Assembly: GCA_030628905.1 (NCBI GenBank)
Contig: DAOVQB010000047.1
Span: 1-24,608 of the forward strand
Source: DAOVQB01 sp023128935
GTDB taxonomy: Bacteria; Eisenbacteria; RBG-16-71-46; CAIMUX01; WJJG01
Length of the DNA: 24,608 nucleotides
Direction of reading: 5' to 3'
Below, piece after piece: positions 16,289 to 23,234 of this stretch (positions within the stretch are counted from its first letter, which is position 1; each line of letters begins with the position of its first letter). The notes beneath the pieces were generated by a model. The model was not told the DNA's origin. It made no database searches and saw only the letters and a list, made by a program, of their open reading frames with translations. Made by a program: the position numbers and the translations under genes.

Positions 16289-16392
16289 CGATCTACATTC
16301 TATTGTATCTTAGCATGGGTCGGCCGGCGGCGCACAGTTCGTAGCCCGCATACATGCTGCAGAGCTGGTAGCAGAAGGCGCGCCCCCTAAAC

Positions 16393-16566
16393 ATCGCCGG
16401 AGGGGATTATGTCGGTAGGATAACGGGTCAGTATGGCATCAATGGCAACATCTGCGAAGATCCGCTCTTCTGCGATCCTGAGAACGGGAACTTCTCCTTG
16501 CACGAAGGCTTCCCGTGCGCGCCGTTCACACCGCCCCACGTCGGTAAATGTGGAGCTTCACATTAG
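16393..16566 (+). pseudogene. Fragment of a fourth beta-helix paralogue, opposite orientation
   Basis: The plus-strand frame reads NIAGGDYVGRITGQYGINGN, then ICEDPLFCDPENGNF, then PCAPFTPPH (to 16539). It matches the pre-terminal block of the three minus-strand beta-helix genes (GGDWVGSIADQYGINGN...SPCAPFTPP in copy 2). Homology stops before the conserved tail, and the frame runs into unrelated VGKCGASH and a stop. No start codon or upstream coil sequence survives. It is inverted relative to the other copies. Confidence 0.8.
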
Positions 16567-16941
16567 GCGGGATTCTCACGGGCCATGCGGAGTACGAATG
16601 CGACGACGGCTTGGGAAACAGTAGGCCGCCCGACCCTTTTGCGCCGATGTCGGTGCTTGAGTACCTTGATGATCTCTTGTTGCTGCAGGTTGATCCATAC
16701 GGCAGATGAGAACGAGCATTTGCCAGGACTGTAGGATGGAGTTAATGGCAGACACGATGTACGTCTCGTGAATGTACGTCTCGTGAAATGGATAGGATCG
16801 GGTAAGGGTAATTACCTCATACAGCATTTGGAGGCACGAGCTCGAAAAGGGGAGATATCCTAACTTCGTCATTTACAAGTCGTTAGAACATCCGCGAAAG
16901 ACAGGCTCAAGGATACCCTCGCAGGCTCGCTAAGAATATCG
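16567..16941. other. Gene-poor interval before the first intact ATPase gene
   Basis: No supported gene. A short plus-strand frame (about 16600-16709) with DPFAPMSVLEYLDDLLL looks protein-like but has no start or homology I recognise; it may be another relic. The interval also holds the 15-bp tandem duplication. Composition is more AT-rich than the flanks. Confidence 0.4.
16757..16786. repeat. Exact 15-bp tandem duplication
   Basis: ATGTACGTCTCGTGA occurs twice in a row (16757-16771 and 16772-16786). It is probably a slippage product, and no function is evident. Confidence 0.75.
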
Positions 16942-16969
16942 TTGACTATGTTGCGGATTTACATGAAAT
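16942..16969 (+). promoter_or_regulatory. Putative promoter giving a leaderless ATPase mRNA
   Basis: TTGACT (16942-16947) and TGAAAT (16964-16969) are spaced by 16 nt. The ATPase ATG begins seven nt after the -10 box, where transcription itself should start, and there is no ribosome site. The -10 is imperfect (four of six). Confidence 0.45.
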
Positions 16970-16976
16970 TCCACGC

Positions 16977-18152
16977 ATGAGTCAGCGATTCGTTCCGTTC
17001 AAGCGCAGCCTGGACCTATCCTGGATTCCCAACCCGGCAACAGGATCCGCCGCCTCGTTTCTCTGGGGTGCTCGCCAGGCCGGCAAGACCACCTATCTTC
17101 GGGCTCGATATGCGGGTGCACGCTTCTATGACTTGCTCGATACGAGTCTCAGCGCCGAGCTGAGCGTGAGGCCCAAGCTATTGCGCGAGGAGATCCTCGC
17201 GCAGCGCCCCAAGGTCGTGGTAATCGATGAGGTTCAAAAAGTACCCGCACTCCTGGAGGAAGTCCATTGGCTGCTCGAGAACACCCCGACGCGCTTCGTG
17301 CTCTGCGGATCAAGCGCTCGCAAACTGCGGCGCAAGTCTCACAACCTTCTTGGCGGTAGGGCAATCGATCATCATCTGCTGCCGCTGACGAGTCACGAGG
17401 TGGGAAACATCGATCTCTTGCGCGTGCTGCGTCACGGCGCCCTCCCCGCACACTATCTTGTTGAAGATCCGCGGCCGCTGCTGCGGGCCTATGTGAACAA
17501 CTACATCAAGGAAGAGATCATCGACGAGTTGGCGACGCGGAACATCCCAGCATTCACGCGCTTCTTGGAGAGTGCCGGCATCGGGCACGGTCAGCAGATC
17601 AACTTCGCCAACGTCGCCCGCGACACCGGAGTGTCAGCGAGTACGGTACGCAGCTACTACCAGATCCTCGACGACACGCTGCTTGGTTTCACACTCGAAC
17701 CATGGCGACGCAGGAAGAAGCGCCGCCTTGTCGAGACGGCGAAGTTCTACATATTCGACGTAGGTGTCGCGAACCACCTTCATCCAGAGGTGCGCTCGAT
17801 CGACGAGGGCACCGATGCCTTCGGCCGCGCGTTCGAGCATTTCCTGCTGAATGAAGTGCGCGCATTCCGCGCGTACCGAAAACACGATCTTCCGTTGAGC
17901 TTCTGGCGAACGAGTTCAGGTTTCGAAGTTGATCTCATCGTCGGTGACATGGAACTTGCGATTGAATTCAAGTCAACCAAAGATATCCGCAGCACCGACT
18001 TGAAGGGCATGCGCGCCCTGCGCGAGGAATTCCGGCCGCGGCGTGCGCTCGTCGTCTCGCGCGTCAAGCGCCGCCGCCAGACCGAGGACGGCATCGAAAT
18101 CATGTCATGGAGCGAGTTCTGCACCGAGCTCTGGGCCGGGCAGCTGCTCTGA
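16977..18152 (+). CDS. DUF4143-type AAA ATPase (ATPase 1)
   Basis: 391 residues. The N-terminal ATPase has Walker A GARQAGKT (31-38), Walker B VVVIDEVQ (80-87) and a sensor-like FVLCGSSARKL (107-117). The C-terminal half is the DUF4143 part: a winged-helix-like segment (VARDTGVSASTVRSYYQILDDTLLGF), KFYIFDVGVANHL, GRAFEHFLLNEVRAF, and a nuclease-like WRTSSGFEVDLIVGDMELAIEFKSTK with the D...E.K spacing of PD-(D/E)XK folds. These ATPases are widespread, often horizontally moved, and of unsettled function. The start has no ribosome site and fits a leaderless message. The gene converges on beta-helix copy 2 with about 120 nt between stops. A shortened version of this arrangement is left next to copy 1. 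Confidence 0.9.
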   Translation: MSQRFVPFKRSLDLSWIPNPATGSAASFLWGARQAGKTTYLRARYAGARFYDLLDTSLSAELSVRPKLLREEILAQRPKVVVIDEVQKVPALLEEVHWLLENTPTRFVLCGSSARKLRRKSHNLLGGRAIDHHLLPLTSHEVGNIDLLRVLRHGALPAHYLVEDPRPLLRAYVNNYIKEEIIDELATRNIPAFTRFLESAGIGHGQQINFANVARDTGVSASTVRSYYQILDDTLLGFTLEPWRRRKKRRLVETAKFYIFDVGVANHLHPEVRSIDEGTDAFGRAFEHFLLNEVRAFRAYRKHDLPLSFWRTSSGFEVDLIVGDMELAIEFKSTKDIRSTDLKGMRALREEFRPRRALVVSRVKRRRQTEDGIEIMSWSEFCTELWAGQLL

Positions 18153-18271
18153 GATTGACCTGCACTTCTATCCCCAGGCTTTGATGCCCAGGATATGTTT
18201 ATCAGATCCGCCGTCTGGAGAACGCTGCCTTCCAGACAATATTCGCAATGTTGCCCAAGTGCCCCTTGACC

Positions 18272-19265
18272 CTACCGCCGGAACATGGCTTTGATCCCGC
18301 CCCACGTGCTTTCGGTGACGGGCGTGCCGCCACACCCAACCGGCCAAGCGCCGATGAGATCGCATTCGGGATTCGGCGGCGTGAACGGAGCGCAGGGGGA
18401 AGTACAGGCCACCGTGAAGTCACCGTTTTCCGGGTCGCAAAAGAGCGGGTCCTCGCAGATGTTGCCGTTGATACCGTACTGATCTGCAATGCTCCCCACC
18501 CAGTCGCCTCCAGGGTTGCCGTAGAGATCGCAGCACGTGAGCGTGATGTCGCTAAATAATCCGCCGCCAACCGCGGATCCCTCTTGGCTGAAAGCGACGA
18601 CGGTGTTCTCCAGGGTGACATTCAGCTCGCCGCAGATGACCACCGGAGCGTACAGACTGGAATTGCCCCAGAATGTGCATCCCCTGATCTGGACGGAGGA
18701 CATCTTGCACGAGCACAGGGTCCCCTGCATGGCGGAGTTGCCCGTGAAGGTGCAGCGCTCAAGAAGTGCGTTACACATCATGATGTCGACGGCCGCGGCT
18801 TCAGTCGCCGAATTGTCGGCGAACAGGCAGTCCCGAACTGTAGCCGCGCAGCCAAATATGAAGTACAGGGCTCCGGCATCGTCGGCCGTATTTTGGCGGA
18901 AGGTGCAGTTGGAGATTTCGGCGGCCCCGGCATAGCCGAGCATGGCTCCACCGTTAGCGGCGTGATTTTCGAGAAAGTCGCAGTGGCTGATCGTGAGGTT
19001 AGCCGCTTCGCTATGAATCGCACCGCCCGTCCCATCGCTCTCGTTCTGCCGGAAGACGCAGAAGGTAATCTCTGGCGCGGTTCCGTCCCAGCAGCTGATC
19101 GCTGCATCCCAGTTCCCGGTGAAGATACACGAACTGATGGTGGGGCTGCTGGCAGTTTCAATCAGGACAGCTCCGCCGCCCGGGTCCATGGCGACCCAGC
19201 CACCCGTCACGGTGACGCCGATCAGCTCCGCTTCACTAACACAGTACCAGCACTGACGTTCTCAT
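18272..19265 (-). pseudogene. Secreted beta-helix protein, copy 2, with N-terminal deletion and frameshift
   Basis: The ATG at 19265 with AGGAGG upstream and the first nine codons (MRTSVLVLC) match copy 3, but the tenth codon is TAG. Downstream, in a different frame, VSEAELIGVTVTGGWVAM resumes at what is about residue 103 of copy 3 and continues to a normal C-terminus, including GGDWVG, YGINGNICEDPLFC, CDLIGAWPVGCG and the tail TPVTESTWGGIKAMFRR. About 280 bp have thus been lost. A GTG at 19210 could start a 312-residue cytoplasmic product without signal peptide. The coils that remain keep their Cys/Asn pattern, so the loss looks recent, or the gene serves as a silent sequence store. Confidence 0.8.
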
Positions 19266-19408
19266 GATTGCACCTCCTGCTGTTCTTCTCCCCACTTGGC
19301 GACAATTCCATGTCACGTCTTCAGGCGCCAGGCTCTGTCGTTCCAATCAACCAGTTTGATCATAGCAGCAATAGTTCCTCTATGATAGACAACTGGAGCA
19401 CCGCCGAG
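19266..19408 (-). repeat. Duplicated leader of beta-helix copy 2
   Basis: 143 nt aligned without gaps to 22548-22690 upstream of copy 3, with four mismatches by eye. A more divergent form precedes copy 1 (about 13016-13105). It contains the ribosome site AGGAGG next to the ATG. I could not identify a clean -35/-10 pair in it. Homology stops abruptly after the shared ACCGCCGAG. Confidence 0.85.
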
Positions 19409-19497
19409 TCGGATAAGCGGCACCCCAGGCGACGGCGTTGTACAACCCAATTGGTCAAGGCTGCCCTCGGGATTCGAGCGAAAACGTCCGCCACTCC

Positions 19498-20739
19498 TCA
19501 TCTAGTATGCCAGAGACCGGACACAGGCAAAGCAAACAGATCTGTCCCAAACGAGAGTACCTCAGACCCGGCATACAAAACGAAGCCACGAAGGAACTGG
19601 TCTCCCAGCATCTCGCGCAACGCTCTCAAACCACGAAAGTCGCTGGACTTGACGGCGGCAGAGGATTTGACCTCGACACCAACGATCTTCCCTGTACAAT
19701 CCTCGAGCACGATATCCACTTCTTGGCCGGTCTGCGTCTGGAAGTGGAAGAGGCGGGGACTGACCTGAGACCATCCCAAATGCTTGCGCAATTCCATCGC
19801 CACGAAGTTCTCCAGGATCTGCCCCGCGATTCGGGGCTCCCCCATGAGCCTGCGTGAGTTTGCCCCGATCAGATGACAGAGTAGGCCCGTGTCAACGAGC
19901 TGAAGCTTGGGTGATTTGACCAATCGCTTGCCCAAATTCGAAGACCAGGCCGGAAGCATCTGAATCAGGAACGCGCCCTCCAGCAGAGCCATGTAGCGTT
20001 TCAATGTGGTTTGGGGCATCGAGAGGCTTCGTGAAAGCTCAGCGTAATTCAACAACGAACCAACGCGTGCTCCAAGGAGTGCCAGCAGCCGTGGCATTGC
20101 ACCCAGATCTTCGATGCTCGAGAGGTCCCGGACTTCACGTTGCAGAATGGTTGTCACATAACTGCCAAACCACGCACGCCTACGATCAGGTCCTCTGCGT
20201 CGTACGATTTCCGGAAAACCGCCCTTGAGTATCCTTTCAAACAGCTGTTGCCAATCTTCGCCTTCGACTCGGCCAGGGGGGGTGTAGTCGGTCCGAAACA
20301 CATCGTCGATGAAACGCTCCGGGCTCCCCCCCAACTCGCCCTGAGAGAACGGCCAGAGTGTGTGGATCTCGATCCGTCCGGCCAACGCAGACGCGACCCT
20401 TGGAAGCAGCACAACATTGGCAGACCCGGTGAGCAGAAAACGTCCTGACACCCGACGTGCGTCGATCGATTCCTTGATGGCTAGTGGAAGCTGCCGCGCT
20501 CGTTGCACTTCGTCAATGATGGTCGGCCCCTCGATTCCAGCAACGAACGCCCGCGGATCGCTCTCGGCCGCAGCCAAGACTCCTGCATTATCCAGGGTAA
20601 GGTATCGAGCGGGGTACTCTCCATCCGCCAAGGACTTCGCTAGAGTACTCTTCCCGGTTTGACGGGCCCCCTGAAGATAGACGGAAGGGCTATCTTCAAG
20701 TGATGCAAGGAGTTGACGCTTTATGCCACGCAAGATCAT
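19498..20739 (-). CDS. DUF4143-type AAA ATPase (ATPase 2)
   Basis: 413 residues from the ATG at 20739; a GTG at 20778 gives 13 more residues but lies upstream of the predicted promoter. Walker A is GARQTGKS (24-31), Walker B TIIDEVQ (73-79), and a sensor FLLTGSANV follows. The DUF4143 part has the winged helix (LNYAELSRSLSMPQTTLKRYMALLEGAFLIQML), PKLQLVDTGLLCHLIG, ILENFVAMELRKH, and FHFQTQTGQEVDIVLED...GVEVKSSA, a PD-(D/E)XK-like end. It belongs to a different subfamily from ATPase 1 (little identity outside motifs). It is upstream of beta-helix copy 2 on the same strand, about 230 nt apart. Function in this family is unsettled. Confidence 0.92.
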   Translation of the reverse strand: MILRGIKRQLLASLEDSPSVYLQGARQTGKSTLAKSLADGEYPARYLTLDNAGVLAAAESDPRAFVAGIEGPTIIDEVQRARQLPLAIKESIDARRVSGRFLLTGSANVVLLPRVASALAGRIEIHTLWPFSQGELGGSPERFIDDVFRTDYTPPGRVEGEDWQQLFERILKGGFPEIVRRRGPDRRRAWFGSYVTTILQREVRDLSSIEDLGAMPRLLALLGARVGSLLNYAELSRSLSMPQTTLKRYMALLEGAFLIQMLPAWSSNLGKRLVKSPKLQLVDTGLLCHLIGANSRRLMGEPRIAGQILENFVAMELRKHLGWSQVSPRLFHFQTQTGQEVDIVLEDCTGKIVGVEVKSSAAVKSSDFRGLRALREMLGDQFLRGFVLYAGSEVLSFGTDLFALPVSGLWHTR

Positions 20740-20745
20740 GGCGTA

Positions 20746-20774
20746 AATATAACCATTTGCTGGCTGCAATTCAA
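20746..20774 (-). promoter_or_regulatory. Promoter giving a leaderless mRNA for ATPase 2
   Basis: On the minus strand TTGAAT (20774-20769) and TATATT (20751-20746) are spaced by exactly 17 nt. Only six nt separate the -10 box from the ATG at 20739, so the start codon would be at or next to +1. No ribosome site precedes the ATG. Confidence 0.6.
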
Positions 20775-20897
20775 CCACTAATTGGATGATTTTGCGAATG
20801 CAACGAAGCCCCGATCAGGGTCGTGATGGGATTATTGCGTCCGAGGACAACTAAAGCCTGCTTCGAGGGAAATCATTGCTTCTGGAGATCATTGCTT

Positions 20898-21461
20898 CTA
20901 AGGAACAATCACCATTTTCTTCGTCTTCGTCTTCGCGGGCAGGGCACCCACCTTCAGACGGTAGAAGTAGATTCCGGAGGGAAGGTCCCCCACGCCCACG
21001 TCAATGGAGTATTCCCCGGGGCGGCGACGGTCGTCCAGCAGGGTTTGCACCTCTCGGCCGCTCTCGTCGTAGAGCTTCAGCCTGACGCGAGACGGCGTGG
21101 GTACGTGGTAGCGAATGGACGTTCTCGAATCAAACGGGTTGGGTTGGTTTTGGTCGAGTCCTAATCCTGCGTGCAGTTTCGAGAACGCTTGCACATCGAT
21201 GAAGTTCTGCAGGTAGTTGTCGCCGCAGACTTGGCTGGGGTTCACGTCGCAGCTCCACCCGTCACTGCCGACCTGCCCGGAGTAGAACTTGAATACATCG
21301 ACCCTGGAACGCGCCTCGACCCATTGCTCGGGAGACGTGAACAGGTCGAGCATGTCGACGCTAGCAACATTGGGGCAATACCAGACTTCAGCTCCAACGG
21401 GAGTTGAGAAGACTACTCCGAAAAGAACTGCGTCGACGAGACAGCAACGGAACATACTCAC
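20898..21461 (-). CDS. Small exported protein: N-terminal scrap of a larger enzyme-like domain fused to a sorting domain
   Basis: 187 residues starting GTG (21461), with GGAAGGG upstream; the ATG two codons later is an alternative. A signal peptide ends near VGA (about 24). Residues 25-95 (YCPNVASVDMLDLF, PEQWVEARSRVDVFKFYSGQV, LQNFIDVQAFSKL) resemble the first strands and helices of TIM-barrel-like exported proteins I recall from metagenomes, which normally continue for several hundred residues. Here the sequence passes straight into GLDQNQPNPFDSRTSIRYHV, LKLYDESGREVQTLL and GIYFYRLKVG, a complete FlgD/T9SS-type domain. The reading frame is preserved, so a small secreted product is possible, but a large in-frame deletion is the simplest explanation. 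Confidence 0.65.
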   Translation of the reverse strand: MSMFRCCLVDAVLFGVVFSTPVGAEVWYCPNVASVDMLDLFTSPEQWVEARSRVDVFKFYSGQVGSDGWSCDVNPSQVCGDNYLQNFIDVQAFSKLHAGLGLDQNQPNPFDSRTSIRYHVPTPSRVRLKLYDESGREVQTLLDDRRRPGEYSIDVGVGDLPSGIYFYRLKVGALPAKTKTKKMVIVP

Positions 21462-21539
21462 GACGATCTACCCTTCCACTCACCAGGGATTTTCCAGATG
21501 ACCTCTGCCCGGCGATTCAGTAACGATTGGACCCGAGGC

Positions 21540-22547
21540 CTACCGCCGGAACATGGCTTTGATCCCGCCCCACGTGCTTTCGGTGACAGGCGTGCCGCCG
21601 CACCCAACTGGACATGCTCCGATCAGGTCGCACTCCTCGTTCGGGGGAGAGAAGGGTGCGCAGGGCGAACAAGCCTGCAACGTCCAGTCGCCTCCCCCGG
21701 CATCGCAGAAGAGGGGATCCTCGCTGATGTTGCCGTCGACCCCGTACAGCTCCTCTATGCAACCGACCCAATCGCCGCCGGCATTTCCGTAGACGTCGCA
21801 GCAGACCATGGAGGCGCAGGGGGTGTAGTTGCTGTAGATCGCCTCACCCGATTGGCTGAAGGCGATGATGGTCGACTCCAGCGTGGGAAAGCCGTAAGCG
21901 CGGCAGTAGATTCCGCCGCCAAAAGCCTCGGCTGCGTTGCCGATAAAGGTGCAGTTGAGCAGCGTAGGAGTACTGCCGCCCGTGCAGAACATCCCACCGC
22001 CAATGATCGCCGAATTGTCCACAAACATACAGCCCTCGAGGGTAAGCGTCGATTCGTCGGTGCACAGCACCGCCCCTCCCTGGGTGGCGAAGTTGTAGAG
22101 GAAAACCACGTCCACCAGCTGCGGCGAGGCCCCTTCACTGCACAGCACGCCGCCGCCGGAGTAGTCGAGGGGGTCGGGCCCGGCAGCCCATCCGTTATGG
22201 ATCGTAATCCCCTCGAGGACTGTGCCCGCTGTCTCGCCGCTGTGGAACCAGAAGCCCCGATGCGGTTCGACCTCGCTCCCCTCGCAATCGATGATGCTGC
22301 CGAGTTGTATTCCGCTCTGGGAACGCACCGTAATGGCTTTGCCGAGGTAGTCGAGATCGCGGTTCCCGTCACCGTAGAAGGTGCCGTCGGTCAGCTCGAT
22401 TACGTCGCCATCGACGACCGCATCGATGGCAGTCTGAATGGTTGGATAGTCGCCTGTGCCATCTGGCCGCACTGTATAAGTTTCCGCAGCAGCCACACCA
22501 ATCCAAAACAGAACTCCGCAACACAGTACAAGCACTATCGTTCTCAT
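21540..22547 (-). CDS. Secreted right-handed parallel beta-helix protein, copy 3 (intact)
   Basis: 335 residues from the ATG at 22547; AGGAGG is seven nt upstream. Signal peptide 1-21 (ending VAAA) and the following ETYTVRPDGTGDYPTIQ match copy 1 nearly exactly, as does GDGNRDLDYLGKAITVRSQSG. The core then diverges and has fewer coils (LVDVVFLYNFATQGGAVLC, LEGCMFVDNSAIIGGGMFC, LLNCTFIGNAAEAFGGGIYC). The end block DLIGACPVGCG and the tail TPVTESTWGGIKAMFRR are again conserved. At DNA level the last 54 nt differ from copy 2 at a single position. Expected to be extracellular or surface-bound; no catalytic site is apparent. It lies about 80 nt upstream of the truncated exported gene on the same strand. 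Confidence 0.87.
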   Translation of the reverse strand: MRTIVLVLCCGVLFWIGVAAAETYTVRPDGTGDYPTIQTAIDAVVDGDVIELTDGTFYGDGNRDLDYLGKAITVRSQSGIQLGSIIDCEGSEVEPHRGFWFHSGETAGTVLEGITIHNGWAAGPDPLDYSGGGVLCSEGASPQLVDVVFLYNFATQGGAVLCTDESTLTLEGCMFVDNSAIIGGGMFCTGGSTPTLLNCTFIGNAAEAFGGGIYCRAYGFPTLESTIIAFSQSGEAIYSNYTPCASMVCCDVYGNAGGDWVGCIEELYGVDGNISEDPLFCDAGGGDWTLQACSPCAPFSPPNEECDLIGACPVGCGGTPVTESTWGGIKAMFRR

Positions 22548-22690
22548 GATTGCACCTCCTGCTGGTCTTCTCCCCACTTGGCGACAATTCCATGTCACGT
22601 CTTCAGGCGCCAGACTCTGTCGTTCCAATCAACCAGCGTGATCATAGCAGCAATAGTTCCTCTATGATAGACAACTGGAGCACCGCCGAG
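22548..22690 (-). repeat. Duplicated leader of beta-helix copy 3
   Basis: Partner of 19266-19408 (about 97% identical by eye, no gaps). Upstream of the boundary at 22690 the two loci are unrelated, although both lead to DUF4143 sequence on the minus strand. The interval 22691-22824 holds nothing recognisable. Confidence 0.85.
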
Positions 22691-22824
22691 AGTGTTGTCA
22701 CGGTCACTTAACTGGACGGGGATGATGCTATCTGTCCCTCACTGCCTAACCCGCAATCTATCAAGTCAAATAATCCCCGCCACGCGAATCTGCAAGAAGA
22801 CCCGTCAGAAAAATGGCCGTCGTT

Positions 22825-22946
22825 TTATCTTGGTTTGATCCTGGCCAGGATATTTTCGATAACCAGCCCTTCCCAGGAAGCACCACAAACCGGGTGACCC
22901 AGCAGATGGTTATACGTTTCGACTCCGAGAAGTGCAGGAAGCAAAG
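22825..22946 (-). pseudogene. 3' fragment of a DUF4143 AAA ATPase gene
   Basis: The minus-strand frame reads LLPALLGVETYNHLLGHPV, then CGASWEGLVIENILA, and stops soon after. This is the late DUF4143 segment (LLG..T...L.GHP..GA.WE.FVIENIL) that precedes the nuclease-like end, here lost. The start and the Walker motifs are absent. It is joined upstream to IS91-like sequence in another frame. Confidence 0.8.
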
Positions 22947-22969
22947 TGGTTGTAGGTCCTGTCCCGGGA

Positions 22970-23123
22970 GACCGAGCAGGACAACCGTCGTCAGCCGGCG
23001 GGCGACCTTTAGCATCAGCTCTTCGATCTTCTCGGTGGTCGGTTCCGGCAAGGGCACGAAGGTGAGTCGATCCTCGGCTCCCGGCACGAAGAGTCCATCG
23101 GGTGGGATGTTGATGTGGCAACC
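22970..23123 (-). mobile_element. Fragment of an IS91-family transposase
   Basis: The minus-strand frame reads GCHINIPPDGLFVPGAED, then LTFVPLPEPTTEKIEELMLK and VARRLT. This matches the stretch of IS91 (Y2/HUH) transposases just after the HUH histidines, with the typical PDGVF...LPPPT.EE....V.R. pattern. An in-frame stop precedes it at 23124-23126. Only about 50 codons remain, so the element is inactive. Its presence may explain the scrambling of nearby sequences. Confidence 0.65.
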
Positions 23124-23158
23124 CTACTGTCTGAAGCGCAGAAACTTGGCGGCAGGGA

Positions 23159-23187
23159 TTGAAGTTTCTTCTCATAACTGCCATAAT
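23159..23187 (+). promoter_or_regulatory. AbiE operon promoter
   Basis: TTGAAG (23159-23164) and CATAAT (23182-23187) are separated by 17 nt. Transcription would start near 23194, inside the palindrome that follows directly, so a bound repressor would block it. Confidence 0.6.
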
Positions 23188-23208
23188 ATGTCCACGTTTT
23201 ATGGACAT
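23188..23208. promoter_or_regulatory. Palindromic operator of the AbiE operon
   Basis: ATGTCCA (23188-23194) and TGGACAT (23202-23208) form a perfect 7-bp inverted repeat with a 7-nt spacer. It abuts the -10 box and covers the expected start site. AbiEi antitoxins are known to repress their own operon by binding inverted repeats; that this is the site is inference from position. Confidence 0.65.
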
Positions 23209-23234
23209 TGGCGTCTATTTTCTGGAATCCAGGC

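Noticed and set aside
16576..16872. A 98-codon minus-strand frame
   Set aside because: It contains the 15-bp tandem duplication (HETYI twice), lacks a ribosome site and has no family features.
18584..19267. A 227-codon plus-strand frame
   Set aside because: Antisense to beta-helix copy 2, with no family motif.
20872..20899. A 12-bp direct repeat (ATCATTGCTTCT, period 16)
   Set aside because: Short, non-coding and without context; probably slippage.
21498..22667. A 389-codon plus-strand frame across beta-helix copy 3
   Set aside because: It is antisense to a gene with signal peptide, ribosome site and paralogues; the plus frame has no such support. Long antisense frames follow from GC-rich codon use.
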